Source: Nitrospira sp. (lineage in GTDB: Bacteria; Nitrospirota; Nitrospiria; Nitrospirales; Nitrospiraceae). From it: a stretch of DNA of 64,000 nucleotides. The position numbers were made by a program, and so were the translations under genes. How positions within the stretch are numbered: the first letter of the stretch is position 1; the number at the start of each line of letters is the position of its first letter. The DNA is taken from the NCBI GenBank assembly GCA_013140455.1, contig JABFSU010000032.1:1-64000 (forward strand), read 5' to 3'. Of the stretch, positions 13,568-20,640 are shown piece after piece. The notes under the pieces were generated by a model, which saw only the letters and a list, made by a program, of their open reading frames with translations, had not been told where the DNA came from and ran no database searches.

Positions 13568-14560
13568 CTAGCGGATCTGCTCGAGTACGGCCGCGGCTAA
13601 GAGTGGCAGCATAATCTCATGATGCCCGGTCAGGGCATAGCCCTTGCCGCCTTTTTGAGTCGGGCGTTTCACCACATTCGTCAGGGGCCGATAGTGCGAG
13701 AGGAAATCCATATTCACCGTAGTGATCTTGGTGAGCGGATGGCCGAGATTGCGCCCGAGCGACACCGTTTTCAAAAACACTTCCGGCAGGATGACGGCCG
13801 ACCCCACATTCAGATAGACCCCGCCTTCCATGCCGGCGACCACCGCGGCGAGCCGGCGAAAATCTAATAAGGACGTGGCTCCGATGGCGGCGCCATCTGC
13901 AGCGGGGTGCATGTGGATGATATCCGTCCCGATTGCGACGTGTACGGTAACGGGAATGCCGAGCTTTGCGCCGGCGGCGAGAATGCTCGTCGCGCGGTTG
14001 GGAAACTGGCCTTGATAGCGATTGATGTAGTGTCCGACGGCTTCCCCGAGTCCCTGGCCGTGTTGTGCGCCGAGCGTGATGGCTTCGTTCAAGATGCGGC
14101 CGGTGTCTTCGGCCATGCCGAAGCGGCCTTCGTCGATCTCGGCGTCCACTTCTTCCGATGTGTGCCCCATGAGCGCCAGCTCGAAATCGTGGATGATGCC
14201 GGCTCCGTTCATGGCCACGGCCGTGACGATGCCGCGCTCCATGAGATCGACGAGGAGCGGGGCGAGGCCCACTTTGATCACATGGGCGCCGATACCGACG
14301 ATGACCGGACGATGCTGGCGGTGGGCTGTCGCAATTGCAGTAGCCACGGCTCGCAATGTCTTCACCGCGAGCAGATCGGGCAGTGATGCGAAAAATTGTT
14401 CGAACGATCCTCCGCTGGTCCACGGCCGGGCGAAGTCGGACACCCGCACTTTACTGTGACGCTTTTTCAGCGGATAGGTCGTCAGATCCGAGACATCGAT
14501 CGGAGGAATCAACGGCCGCGCGGGACGTTGCGGGGGAGTCCGGTTAGGACGCGGTGCCAA
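13568..14560 (-). CDS. Deoxyhypusine-synthase-like NAD-binding protein
   Basis: 330 residues matching the deoxyhypusine synthase superfamily (PF01916): AMNGAGIIHDFELALMG, a glycine-rich IGTDIIHMHPAADGA stretch and a terminal YALTGHHEIMLPLL region. The eukaryotic enzyme transfers the aminobutyl group of spermidine to a lysine of eIF5A, a protein bacteria lack, so the substrate here is unknown. The eukaryotic enzyme attaches its intermediate to a lysine in an AVSWGKI-like motif; the corresponding place appears to read TVSLGRN, so the lysine may be replaced. The reading frame overlaps the end of gmhA by 17 bp, pointing to translational coupling. Function is open; related amine-transfer reactions such as homospermidine synthesis are possible. 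Confidence 0.82.
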   Translation of the reverse strand: MAPRPNRTPPQRPARPLIPPIDVSDLTTYPLKKRHSKVRVSDFARPWTSGGSFEQFFASLPDLLAVKTLRAVATAIATAHRQHRPVIVGIGAHVIKVGLAPLLVDLMERGIVTAVAMNGAGIIHDFELALMGHTSEEVDAEIDEGRFGMAEDTGRILNEAITLGAQHGQGLGEAVGHYINRYQGQFPNRATSILAAGAKLGIPVTVHVAIGTDIIHMHPAADGAAIGATSLLDFRRLAAVVAGMEGGVYLNVGSAVILPEVFLKTVSLGRNLGHPLTKITTVNMDFLSHYRPLTNVVKRPTQKGGKGYALTGHHEIMLPLLAAAVLEQIR

Positions 14561-15122
14561 GGAGTGTTTCCTCTACGAGTTCGCACAGGACATGACCGAG
14601 CGTGATATGGCTTTCCTGGATGCGCGCCGTCACCGTCGAAGGGACGACGAAGGGATGATCGACGAGGCCGGCGAGTGTGCCGCCGGTGCCGCCGGTCCAG
14701 GCGATGGTGATCATGCCACATTCGCGGGCGGCTGCGACGCCTTTCAACACGTTCGGCGAATTGCCGCTGGTGCTGATGGCGATGGCGATGTCGCCTTTCT
14801 GGCCATGGGCGCGGACCTGCCTGGCGAAGAGTTCGTCGAAGCCATAGTCGTTGGCGATGCAGGTGATGGCGGCGATGTCAGTGGCGAGGGCGATGGCCGG
14901 CAGCGGCTTGCGCTCGCGTTTGTAGCGGCCGACGAATTCCGCTGCGATATGCGCGGCGTCTGTGGCGCTGCCGCCGTTGCCGAACAGCAGGACTTTGCGT
15001 CCTTCGCGAAAGGCAGTAACCATTAATGCAGCGACCTGAGCGATGCGGTCGGCGTGGTCGTGCGCAAACTGCTGCTTCACGGTCGCGCTGTCGGAAAAGG
15101 CCTTGAGGATAAAATCCTTCAT
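14544..15122 (-). CDS. gmhA: Phosphoheptose isomerase GmhA
   Basis: 192 residues with the SIS-domain signatures of GmhA: LLFGNGGSATDAAHIAAEFVGR near the N-terminus, the ISTSGNSPNV loop and a C-terminal QESHITLGHVLCELVE helix carrying the catalytic Glu and His. It converts sedoheptulose 7-phosphate to D-glycero-D-manno-heptose 7-phosphate, the first step to ADP-heptose for LPS core, in the cytoplasm. A near-consensus promoter sits so close to the ATG that the transcript would be leaderless or nearly so; there is no Shine-Dalgarno sequence. It is first in an operon with the deoxyhypusine-synthase-like gene. Confidence 0.94.
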   Translation of the reverse strand: MKDFILKAFSDSATVKQQFAHDHADRIAQVAALMVTAFREGRKVLLFGNGGSATDAAHIAAEFVGRYKRERKPLPAIALATDIAAITCIANDYGFDELFARQVRAHGQKGDIAIAISTSGNSPNVLKGVAAARECGMITIAWTGGTGGTLAGLVDHPFVVPSTVTARIQESHITLGHVLCELVEETLLGTAS

Positions 15123-15131
15123 CAGTCGGCG

Positions 15132-15160
15132 ATTCTAGGCAAGCGCGGTGAGACTGTCAA
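15132..15160 (-). promoter_or_regulatory. Sigma70-type promoter of gmhA, near-leaderless
   Basis: On the minus strand, -35 TTGACA (15160-15155) and -10 TAGAAT (15137-15132) are separated by exactly 17 bp. The predicted start point, about 7 bases past the -10, is near 15125, only about 3 bases before the A of the gmhA ATG at 15122. Confidence 0.72.
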
Positions 15161-15177
15161 ACGCGGCGGCTGTGACG

Positions 15178-16128
15178 CTACGCTTTCGGTGGCGGGGTCG
15201 GCGAGCCCTGCTTGATGGCGCTCATCGCCAGTGCGATCATGGAGCCCACGTCGGAGACGGTTGCCGGGAGAATGAGCGTATTGTTGGTCCTGGCCAACTC
15301 GCCGAATTTCGAGATGTATTGTTCCGCCACACGCAGCTGGACCGCTTCCTGTCCGCCGGGCACTTGAATGGTTTCGGCAACTTTCCGGAGTCCTTCGGCG
15401 GTCGCTTGGGCGATTGCGAGAATGGCCGAGGCGGCGCCTTCGGCTTCATTGATCTGCTGCTGTTTTTTCGCTTCCGAGGCCTTGATCACTTGCTGCTTCT
15501 CACCCTCGGCCTGGTTGATCGCGGCGTCGCGTTCGCCTTCCGATGTGAGAATCACGGCGCGCTTTTCCCGCTCCGCCCGCATCTGCTTTTCCATCGCATT
15601 GAGCACATCTTTCGGCGGCGTGATGTTCTTGATCTCATAGCGCAGGACCTTGACGCCCCAGGGGTCCGAGGCTTTGTCGAGCTCGTTCACGACTTGGATA
15701 TTGATGTTGGTCCGTTCTTCGAACGTGCGGTCGAGTTCGATCTTCCCGATCTCGCTTCGCAGGGTGGTTTGGGCCAGCTGGATCAAGGCGAAGCCGTAGT
15801 CGCTGATGCCATAGGAGGCGCGCTGCGGATGCAACACTTTGAGATACAGGATGCCGTCCACCGAGACCTGCACGTTGTCGCGGGTGATACAGACCTGCTC
15901 GGGGATATCGATCGCGGTTTCTTTGAGCGAGTGTTTGTAACGGATGTTGTCGATGAAGGGGAGCAGGATGTGGAAGCCGGCGTCCAAGGTGGCCGAATAC
16001 TTTCCCAGCCGCTCCACGACATAGGCGCTTTGTTGCGGGACGACGACCGCCGTCTTCGCGAAGACATAGAGGACGAACAGGGCCAATAACAGTGTGACCA
16101 GAAATCCGCCGCTCATACCACCATCCAT
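15178..16128 (-). CDS. SPFH/band 7 membrane protein (stomatin/QmcA-like)
   Basis: 316 residues: one N-terminal membrane segment (about 8-24), a band 7/SPFH domain (YVVERLGKYSATLDAGFHILLP to about residue 190), an alanine/glutamate-rich coiled coil (EKRAVILTSEGERDAAIN onwards) and a C-terminal oligomerisation region. Such proteins form large membrane-associated ring assemblies and usually partner with NfeD proteins, which is the gene 28 bp upstream here. A GGAG is about 9 bases before the ATG at 16128; an in-frame ATG at 16116 is an alternative start. Confidence 0.93.
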   Translation of the reverse strand: MDGGMSGGFLVTLLLALFVLYVFAKTAVVVPQQSAYVVERLGKYSATLDAGFHILLPFIDNIRYKHSLKETAIDIPEQVCITRDNVQVSVDGILYLKVLHPQRASYGISDYGFALIQLAQTTLRSEIGKIELDRTFEERTNINIQVVNELDKASDPWGVKVLRYEIKNITPPKDVLNAMEKQMRAEREKRAVILTSEGERDAAINQAEGEKQQVIKASEAKKQQQINEAEGAASAILAIAQATAEGLRKVAETIQVPGGQEAVQLRVAEQYISKFGELARTNNTLILPATVSDVGSMIALAMSAIKQGSPTPPPKA

Positions 16129-16156
16129 TATATCGTCTCCACGTAAGAGGTTTCCG

Positions 16157-16591
16157 CTATTCGCCGGCGATCAGCAACGTCAGGCCGTCCATGCCGGTGA
16201 CTTTGCTCCGTTGTCCTTTATTCAAGGGAGTGGGGCCGGCATTTCTGGCCGACCAGGTGGTGCCTCTGAGCTCGACTTTTCCGAAAGCGCCGGCTGCCAG
16301 CGTGTCTACGGGAATGGCGACTTCACCTACCATCGAATCGACGTCGGGATGTTTCACTTCTGAGGCATTCATGCGCGCCAACAGAGGGCCGCGAAACAAC
16401 AGCAATGACGCGATGGCGATGCCGGAGAAAAGCAGCCATTGTGTGGACTCTCCCGGGACGAGTTCCATCCACGCGATGGCTCCGACCACCAGGGCGGCAA
16501 GGCCGAAGAAGAGAAGATAGAACCCGCCGGGGGTCATCATCTCGGCGCCCGACAGGAGCAACCCGAGTAAGAGCCAGTACCACCAGGTCAT
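16157..16591 (-). CDS. nfeD: NfeD-like membrane protein, partner of the SPFH protein
   Basis: 144 residues from the ATG at 16591 (MTWWYWLLLG), chosen over the open frame to 16741 because it starts at the first membrane segment with an AGG upstream. Two to three membrane helices (residues 3-70) are followed by a soluble OB-fold of the NfeD C-terminal type (MVGEVAIPVDT, GKVELRGTTW, GLTLLI). This is the short NfeD form without a ClpP-like protease domain. It forms a two-gene operon with the stomatin-like gene; the pair is common in bacteria and acts in membrane organisation. Confidence 0.88.
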   Translation of the reverse strand: MTWWYWLLLGLLLSGAEMMTPGGFYLLFFGLAALVVGAIAWMELVPGESTQWLLFSGIAIASLLLFRGPLLARMNASEVKHPDVDSMVGEVAIPVDTLAAGAFGKVELRGTTWSARNAGPTPLNKGQRSKVTGMDGLTLLIAGE

Positions 16592-16646
16592 TGTAGAACC
16601 TCGCCTTGTGTGGTGAGCGAGCACAGAGGCATGGATAATGAAGGAA

Positions 16647-16675
16647 AGTCTAAGCCGCTTTCCGGAGACCGTCAA
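16647..16675 (-). promoter_or_regulatory. Promoter of the nfeD-SPFH operon
   Basis: Minus-strand -35 TTGACG (16675-16670), 17 bp spacer, -10 TAGACT (16652-16647). Predicted start near 16640 gives a leader of about 49 bases. It is back to back with the promoter of the CARF gene, the two -35 boxes being 27 bp apart. Confidence 0.55.
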
Positions 16676-16702
16676 GCAGAACGCACATTGCCCGGCCGAG
16701 AA

Positions 16703-16731
16703 TTGATCACCTCTCTGGCCGATGCTATAGT
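16703..16731 (+). promoter_or_regulatory. Promoter of the CARF-HEPN gene, near-leaderless
   Basis: -35 TTGATC (16703-16708), 17 bp spacer, -10 TATAGT (16726-16731). The predicted start, near 16738, is about 3 bases before the ATG at 16741, and no Shine-Dalgarno sequence is present, so the mRNA is probably leaderless. Confidence 0.65.
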
Positions 16732-16740
16732 CCGCGCGCA

Positions 16741-17997
16741 ATGGCTCACGAACAACCCACGAAGGTGTTGCTGGTCGCCTTCACCGACGATGCGGCGGCG
16801 GCGGTCTATGTCATCAATCGGCTCCAGCCGGAGGCGCTGTGCTTCGTGTTGCCGGAATCCGCAAAGACATTGGTGGAATCGGCCGTTCAACCGAACATTG
16901 AGCACATGCCCAGGCGGTGGGATTGGGTCGTACTGGCCGATATGATCGATGTGGCAGCCTGCCACCACGTGCTGGCTGGTGCGCTGCCGGACTTGCTGAA
17001 GATGTGGGATGTCCACTCAGGCGATCTGGTGCTCGATCTTACCGGCGCCACTCCGGCCATGGCCGGGGCGCTGACGCTGGTGACGCTCCCGATCAGTTCA
17101 CGAACGGTGGCGCTGCTGCCGTGGAGTGAGGGGGAAGAGGGTGAACCGATTTCATTCAATGGCCGGTCGGTGCGCTGGGCACAGGGCAATCTTTGGGACG
17201 ATGTGGCGCTGGTCTCACGTCATGAGGCCGCCGAGCTGTTCAATCGAGGAATGTATCAGGCCTCGGCCAGACTGTTTCGCGAGATTGAGGCCAGGGTGAG
17301 CGGCGGGCAGAAACCGACCTATCGCGCCTTTGCCGATCTTGCCGAGGGCTATGCATTCTGGGAGCGATTCCACTATCGGCAGGCTTGGGACAAATTGAAG
17401 ACCGCCACGAAGGCATTAGAAATGGCCTCCCTCTGGGGCGGCCCGCCGGGATTGAAAGCCGTCCTGCCGGGGATCAAAGCCAACGCCGGCTTCCTCGAAC
17501 GCCTCGTGCTCGATCCCGCTGCGGTCAAGGATTCGCTGAACCTCGATCTGCTTGCTCACGTGAGTCGTCGCCTCCATGTGGTTCATGATCCTGAAGCGGC
17601 GATGATCGCTCTGTTGCGCGCGCTCGAATCGTTCGCTCAGCGGCAGCTGTTCAAACAGCACAAGGTCAAAACCTGGGATGTGCTGCCGGAGCAGCTTCCG
17701 CAGGCACTTCAGGAAGCTTGCCGGACGTCCTGGTTGGACGATGTCGACGGCAAGTACAAAATGTCGTTGCAGAGTCAGTTCCGAGCCCTCGCGGAACTGG
17801 GCGATCCACTGGGGCACGCATTTGTGCGCGACTGGCCGACCATGAAACCGCTGCTCGACGCCGCCAATCATGGCGTGCTCGGCCACGGTTTTGAGCCGGT
17901 CAAGGCCGAACGGGTGCAACAGTTATACGACATCGTCTTGAAGTTGACCGGGGTAACAGAGTCATCGTTGCCGAAGCTCCCCACGCTCGCGCTCTAA
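16741..17997 (+). CDS. Orphan CARF-HEPN protein of the Cas02710 (TIGR02710) type, degenerate active site
   Basis: 418 residues with the architecture of the Cas02710 family (PF09670), related to Csm6/Csx1. N-terminal Rossmann-like CARF domain (residues 1-130): the strand KVLLVAF and, at 99-107, DLTGATPAM, where family members usually read DxTGGTKxM. The C-terminal helical part has the family's LFNRGMYQASARLF, YAFWERFHYRQA, LLRALESFAQ and ELGDPLG motifs. The terminal HEPN motif, usually RNxSxLxHGF, reads ANHGVLGHGF: His382 is kept but the RNase arginine is Ala375. Known relatives bind cyclic oligoadenylate and cut RNA. Here there is no CRISPR or cas gene in the window, and the neighbours are housekeeping, so a repurposed or regulatory role is inferred. 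YbgC follows by 5 bp. Confidence 0.83.
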   Translation: MAHEQPTKVLLVAFTDDAAAAVYVINRLQPEALCFVLPESAKTLVESAVQPNIEHMPRRWDWVVLADMIDVAACHHVLAGALPDLLKMWDVHSGDLVLDLTGATPAMAGALTLVTLPISSRTVALLPWSEGEEGEPISFNGRSVRWAQGNLWDDVALVSRHEAAELFNRGMYQASARLFREIEARVSGGQKPTYRAFADLAEGYAFWERFHYRQAWDKLKTATKALEMASLWGGPPGLKAVLPGIKANAGFLERLVLDPAAVKDSLNLDLLAHVSRRLHVVHDPEAAMIALLRALESFAQRQLFKQHKVKTWDVLPEQLPQALQEACRTSWLDDVDGKYKMSLQSQFRALAELGDPLGHAFVRDWPTMKPLLDAANHGVLGHGFEPVKAERVQQLYDIVLKLTGVTESSLPKLPTLAL

Positions 17998-18002
17998 CCT
18001 AC

Positions 18003-18413
18003 ATGGAAGTCAAAATATACTATGAAGATACGGACTGCGGTGGAGTGGTGTACTACGCGAACTACCTCAAATACTTTGAACGGGCGCGGACGCACTATCT
18101 TGAAGAGCGGGGGCTGTCGGTGTCCGGTCTGATGAATCAAGGGACGGTGTTTGTGGTCGTGCGTGCGGAACTGGACTATCGGTCTCCCGCGCGGTACGGC
18201 GACACGCTTCTCGTCGATACCATCGTTTCAGATCTGAGTGCAGCTTCTATGACCTTCGCGCATGTGGTGAAAGAAAAGGCGAGCGGGCGCGTGATCGTGG
18301 AAGGCTCTGCTCGACTGGCCTCGACAGATGGAAACGGCAAGGTAAAACGTCTCGACAAGGCGGTCCTAGCCGTACTACAGTCCGAAGCCGATAAGGAGTC
18401 ATTGAATGGATAA
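18003..18413 (+). CDS. ybgC: YbgC/FadM family acyl-CoA thioesterase
   Basis: 136 residues, a single hot-dog fold. The motif YYEDTDCGGVVYYANYLKYFERARTHYL carries the catalytic Asp and the family's H/N-Y-L-K pattern. It hydrolyses acyl-CoA or acyl-ACP thioesters in the cytoplasm. In many bacteria ybgC belongs to the tol-pal cluster; here no tol genes are present. It starts 5 bp after the CARF gene, so the two may share a transcript, and its end overlaps a tiny membrane-protein gene by 8 bp. Confidence 0.93.
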   Translation: MEVKIYYEDTDCGGVVYYANYLKYFERARTHYLEERGLSVSGLMNQGTVFVVVRAELDYRSPARYGDTLLVDTIVSDLSAASMTFAHVVKEKASGRVIVEGSARLASTDGNGKVKRLDKAVLAVLQSEADKESLNG

Positions 18414-18519
18414 GCTCGGAACCTGGCTCGCCGTCACCGGCGTCGCCATCGGATTTATCGTCCTCGGCTGGCTGCTGTTTTCAGAGAATCCGTCGGATAA
18501 GACTAAAAAGAAGCCGTAA
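18406..18519 (+). CDS. Small single-span membrane protein, 37 residues
   Basis: ATG at 18406 with AAGGAG at 18393-18398, overlapping the ybgC stop by 8 bases. The product is a single hydrophobic helix (TWLAVTGVAIGFIVLGWLLF) with a lysine-rich C-terminal tail (DKTKKKP), so the tail probably faces the cytoplasm. Translation is likely coupled to ybgC. No family is recognised. Confidence 0.6.
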   Translation: MDKLGTWLAVTGVAIGFIVLGWLLFSENPSDKTKKKP

Positions 18520-18619
18520 CTCAGCGGCGCCGCGCACTTCTTCGTCCAGCACTTTCCGCCTCACGATTCACGGGTCTGTCTTCCGTAGCAAGAGAAGCAC
18601 GTTGCTGAGATTCCTGAGG

Positions 18620-19393
18620 CTATTTGTCCCGGCTCTGTGATGGTCTTAATTCATGCGTGAGCAAGCGGATTTCAGGATACTGTTCGGCGAGATAGCGAAG
18701 GAGTGTATGAATGAAGAGGATGATTCCCGCCATCTCGAGACTTTCTTCGAGATGGGCGAACAGTTGATAAGTCAGATTTTCCCCGCCATGCAATTCGGCC
18801 TGTCGCCCGCCAAGCATTTCGATGCCAATGGCCCCGCCAAGATAGAGCGAACCGGCGCTGATGAAGGACCACCGTGTGGATGAGGGAAGGCGGGAAAGGA
18901 ATCCCAGGAACAGCAATCCCAGGAGCGCCACACCTGCCATCGCAGGAATGATCCAGGCAAAATAGAAAATCCCCAGGTCGCCGTGCCCCAGCAGGCCGCG
19001 TACCGGATCAATCAGCCGTTCATGAAGTGACCAGCCCTCATCAGTTGCCAAATAGAAAAATCCTCCGGCAAGGATCATCCACTTTGAGACATCAGAGTCG
19101 TGCCGCTGCCGTTTCAGCAGGGCAATCAGGACCAGCAGGGAGCCTGAGCAGAGCAGGAGAGTTACGGAAAACAGGGTGGAGATGTTCTGTTCGAGATCGA
19201 CGTGGAAGAGTTGTTCTGTTATGGGGAGCAGCCCGTACACATAGTTATGGCCTAGTCCATATCGGAGGAATTGGCTTGTGAGGCTCAATAGCACCAAGCT
19301 GGAAGCCACGCCTGCGAGGATGAACGTGATGCGGCTCGGCTGTAGGCGGATCGATGCTGGTATCGTGCTGTTTGAAGGATTCTGATGGTCCAT
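18620..19393 (-). CDS. Polytopic membrane protein with conserved-looking acidic/His motifs, unknown function
   Basis: 257 residues with about six hydrophobic segments (roughly 25-45, 75-95, 108-122, 143-165, 172-188, 217-235). Charged residues sit at helix edges: TDEGWSLHERL after the third segment and AHLEESLEMAG before the last. Such Asp/Glu/His clusters inside a membrane protein may bind metal or a substrate, but I do not recognise the family. It is transcribed alone, opposite to ybgC, with about 300 bp of non-coding DNA upstream. Confidence 0.72.
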   Translation of the reverse strand: MDHQNPSNSTIPASIRLQPSRITFILAGVASSLVLLSLTSQFLRYGLGHNYVYGLLPITEQLFHVDLEQNISTLFSVTLLLCSGSLLVLIALLKRQRHDSDVSKWMILAGGFFYLATDEGWSLHERLIDPVRGLLGHGDLGIFYFAWIIPAMAGVALLGLLFLGFLSRLPSSTRWSFISAGSLYLGGAIGIEMLGGRQAELHGGENLTYQLFAHLEESLEMAGIILFIHTLLRYLAEQYPEIRLLTHELRPSQSRDK

Positions 19394-19692
19394 CGTGGCC
19401 TAGGAAACGGTTTCACGGATCTCCGTGGGTGGAGAATCAGTGCAAGCTCAGACCGAGAAAGCGCTTGAAGGCGAATGTCGCGGTTGAAGCGTAATAAGTC
19501 AAGTATTGGAGCGATTCGTGCTGGCGAGATAATGACGGATGAGTTCGGTCCAGTGAGGCTTCGAGAAATGAAGCGGGACGACAGCCATCGCAATATCTGG
19601 ATGCAGAATGATCGCCTGCCCTATTCACACCGCAGTCTCATTCGGTGCCTCCAGCCCTCCCATACTGCGGTGTTCTTGTCCTTGCTGTGAAG
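19394..19692. other. Non-coding stretch
   Basis: Only short open frames with no homology signal or ribosome binding site are seen. It separates the membrane-protein gene's start from the nuclease gene's stop. I see no hairpin, repeat or convincing promoter beyond the region that must drive the membrane-protein gene. Confidence 0.5.
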
Positions 19693-20268
19693 CTAGCCTG
19701 TCTTTGCGAACCCTTCCTGTTTCAGCACCTCCGCCACATTTCTCCCATTCACAAATACATCGGCGACGGTGCGGCCGTAGACATCCTGTCCGTGGGGCAC
19801 AATACGGATGGGGCCTTCTTTGAGGAGTTGCTCCAGCCGCTGTTGGGCTTCTTGTCCACGAGGTTCGTTGAGTTCCGGTGTGTCGATGCCGCGGAGTCTG
19901 ATACGTTCCGATCCCATGCGCAGCGTATCGCCGTCGATGGTGTGGATCGGTTGGCTGGTAGGGATTCTTCTCCCGGAGATCCGACCTAAGGCCGAGGACT
20001 GCGCCTGTTTCTGGTACGGCGTGATTTTGTATCGGCCTTTGGGTAATCGATGAGGTCGGCTCCCTGACGGGTGGTGCTGGCGATGCGGTTGCAGCGTCGA
20101 TGGAGGAGGTGATTCACTGACTGAGGGCGACCAACAGAGGTCACAGTTTTTCTGGACGGTTGATTCTGCACCGGCCGCAGTGAGTCGGGAGGCCTGGGCC
20201 GAGTTTAACCAGAAGGTTGCCGCAATGAGAAAACAGAGCGTCATGCTGGATGTTTGTGTGAGCCGCAT
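19693..20268 (-). CDS. Exported staphylococcal nuclease-like (thermonuclease) protein
   Basis: 191 residues. A signal peptide (hydrophobic residues 8-26, ending near SAQA) is followed by about 80 residues of low-complexity, Pro/Arg/His-rich linker and an SNase domain from residue 108. Catalytic residues of Staphylococcus nuclease align as Arg124, Asp129, Glu132 (RLRGIDTPE) and Arg166 (VYGRTVADVF). The domain is a calcium-dependent nuclease that cuts DNA and RNA, here in the periplasm or outside. The N-terminal linker is not part of the usual family. Confidence 0.88.
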   Translation of the reverse strand: MRLTQTSSMTLCFLIAATFWLNSAQASRLTAAGAESTVQKNCDLCWSPSVSESPPPSTLQPHRQHHPSGSRPHRLPKGRYKITPYQKQAQSSALGRISGRRIPTSQPIHTIDGDTLRMGSERIRLRGIDTPELNEPRGQEAQQRLEQLLKEGPIRIVPHGQDVYGRTVADVFVNGRNVAEVLKQEGFAKTG

Positions 20269-20282
20269 GTCTCAGTGCTAAG

Positions 20283-20298
20283 CATGGCGCATGCCATG
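20283..20298. repeat. Short palindrome between divergent genes
   Basis: CATGGC/GCCATG arms of 6 bp around a 4-base centre, located between the nuclease gene (minus) and the small acidic-tail gene (plus), just upstream of the plus-strand -35 box. Its place fits an operator but nothing else supports that. Confidence 0.3.
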
Positions 20299-20308
20299 AG
20301 CCGCTCGG

Positions 20309-20338
20309 TTGACAACGATCAAAACGGCGTGCTGGAAT
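20309..20338 (+). promoter_or_regulatory. Promoter of the 76-residue protein gene
   Basis: Consensus -35 TTGACA (20309-20314), 18 bp spacer, -10 TGGAAT (20333-20338). The predicted start near 20345 gives a leader of about 33 bases that includes the GGAGG site. Confidence 0.5.
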
Positions 20339-20377
20339 GCCGGTGTTTCACGAACCACGAATCACGGAGGTTTTACG

Positions 20378-20608
20378 ATGGATATGATGGGACGGGTGGG
20401 GTTGATCGAGGTGCCGATCTTGATCGCCCCGGATCAAAAAGTATGGATGGATCGCATGATCAAGGAAGGGAAGATTGCGATTCCGCCTGGTGGGACACTC
20501 GAAAAAGGCTCACTCTATTCGATGTTTATCCGGATGCTCCTGCACAACGCAATGGAAGAGCAAAAGCGGCAGGAAGTATTAGACATGGAGGACGAGGACG
20601 ACGAATAG
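20378..20608 (+). CDS. Small conserved-looking cytosolic protein, unknown function
   Basis: The open frame reaches 20309, but the ATG at 20378 has a GGAGG about 8 bases upstream and follows the predicted promoter start. The 76-residue product (starting MDMMGRVGLIEVP) has no signal peptide or membrane segment and ends in a strongly acidic tail (DMEDEDDE). No family is recognised. It lies divergently from the nuclease gene and just before a hairpin-rich repeat. Confidence 0.65.
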   Translation: MDMMGRVGLIEVPILIAPDQKVWMDRMIKEGKIAIPPGGTLEKGSLYSMFIRMLLHNAMEEQKRQEVLDMEDEDDE

Positions 20609-20640
20609 GCGGGTCGATGAAAACAATCGCCGGCGGCGTT

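Noticed and set aside
16127-16132. TATAAT overlapping the SPFH start as a separate promoter
   Set aside because: No -35 partner, and GGAG just upstream of the ATG explains translation from the nfeD transcript.
16741-18519. A CRISPR array or cas genes near the CARF protein
   Set aside because: No regularly spaced direct repeats and no other Cas-like protein were found in the window.
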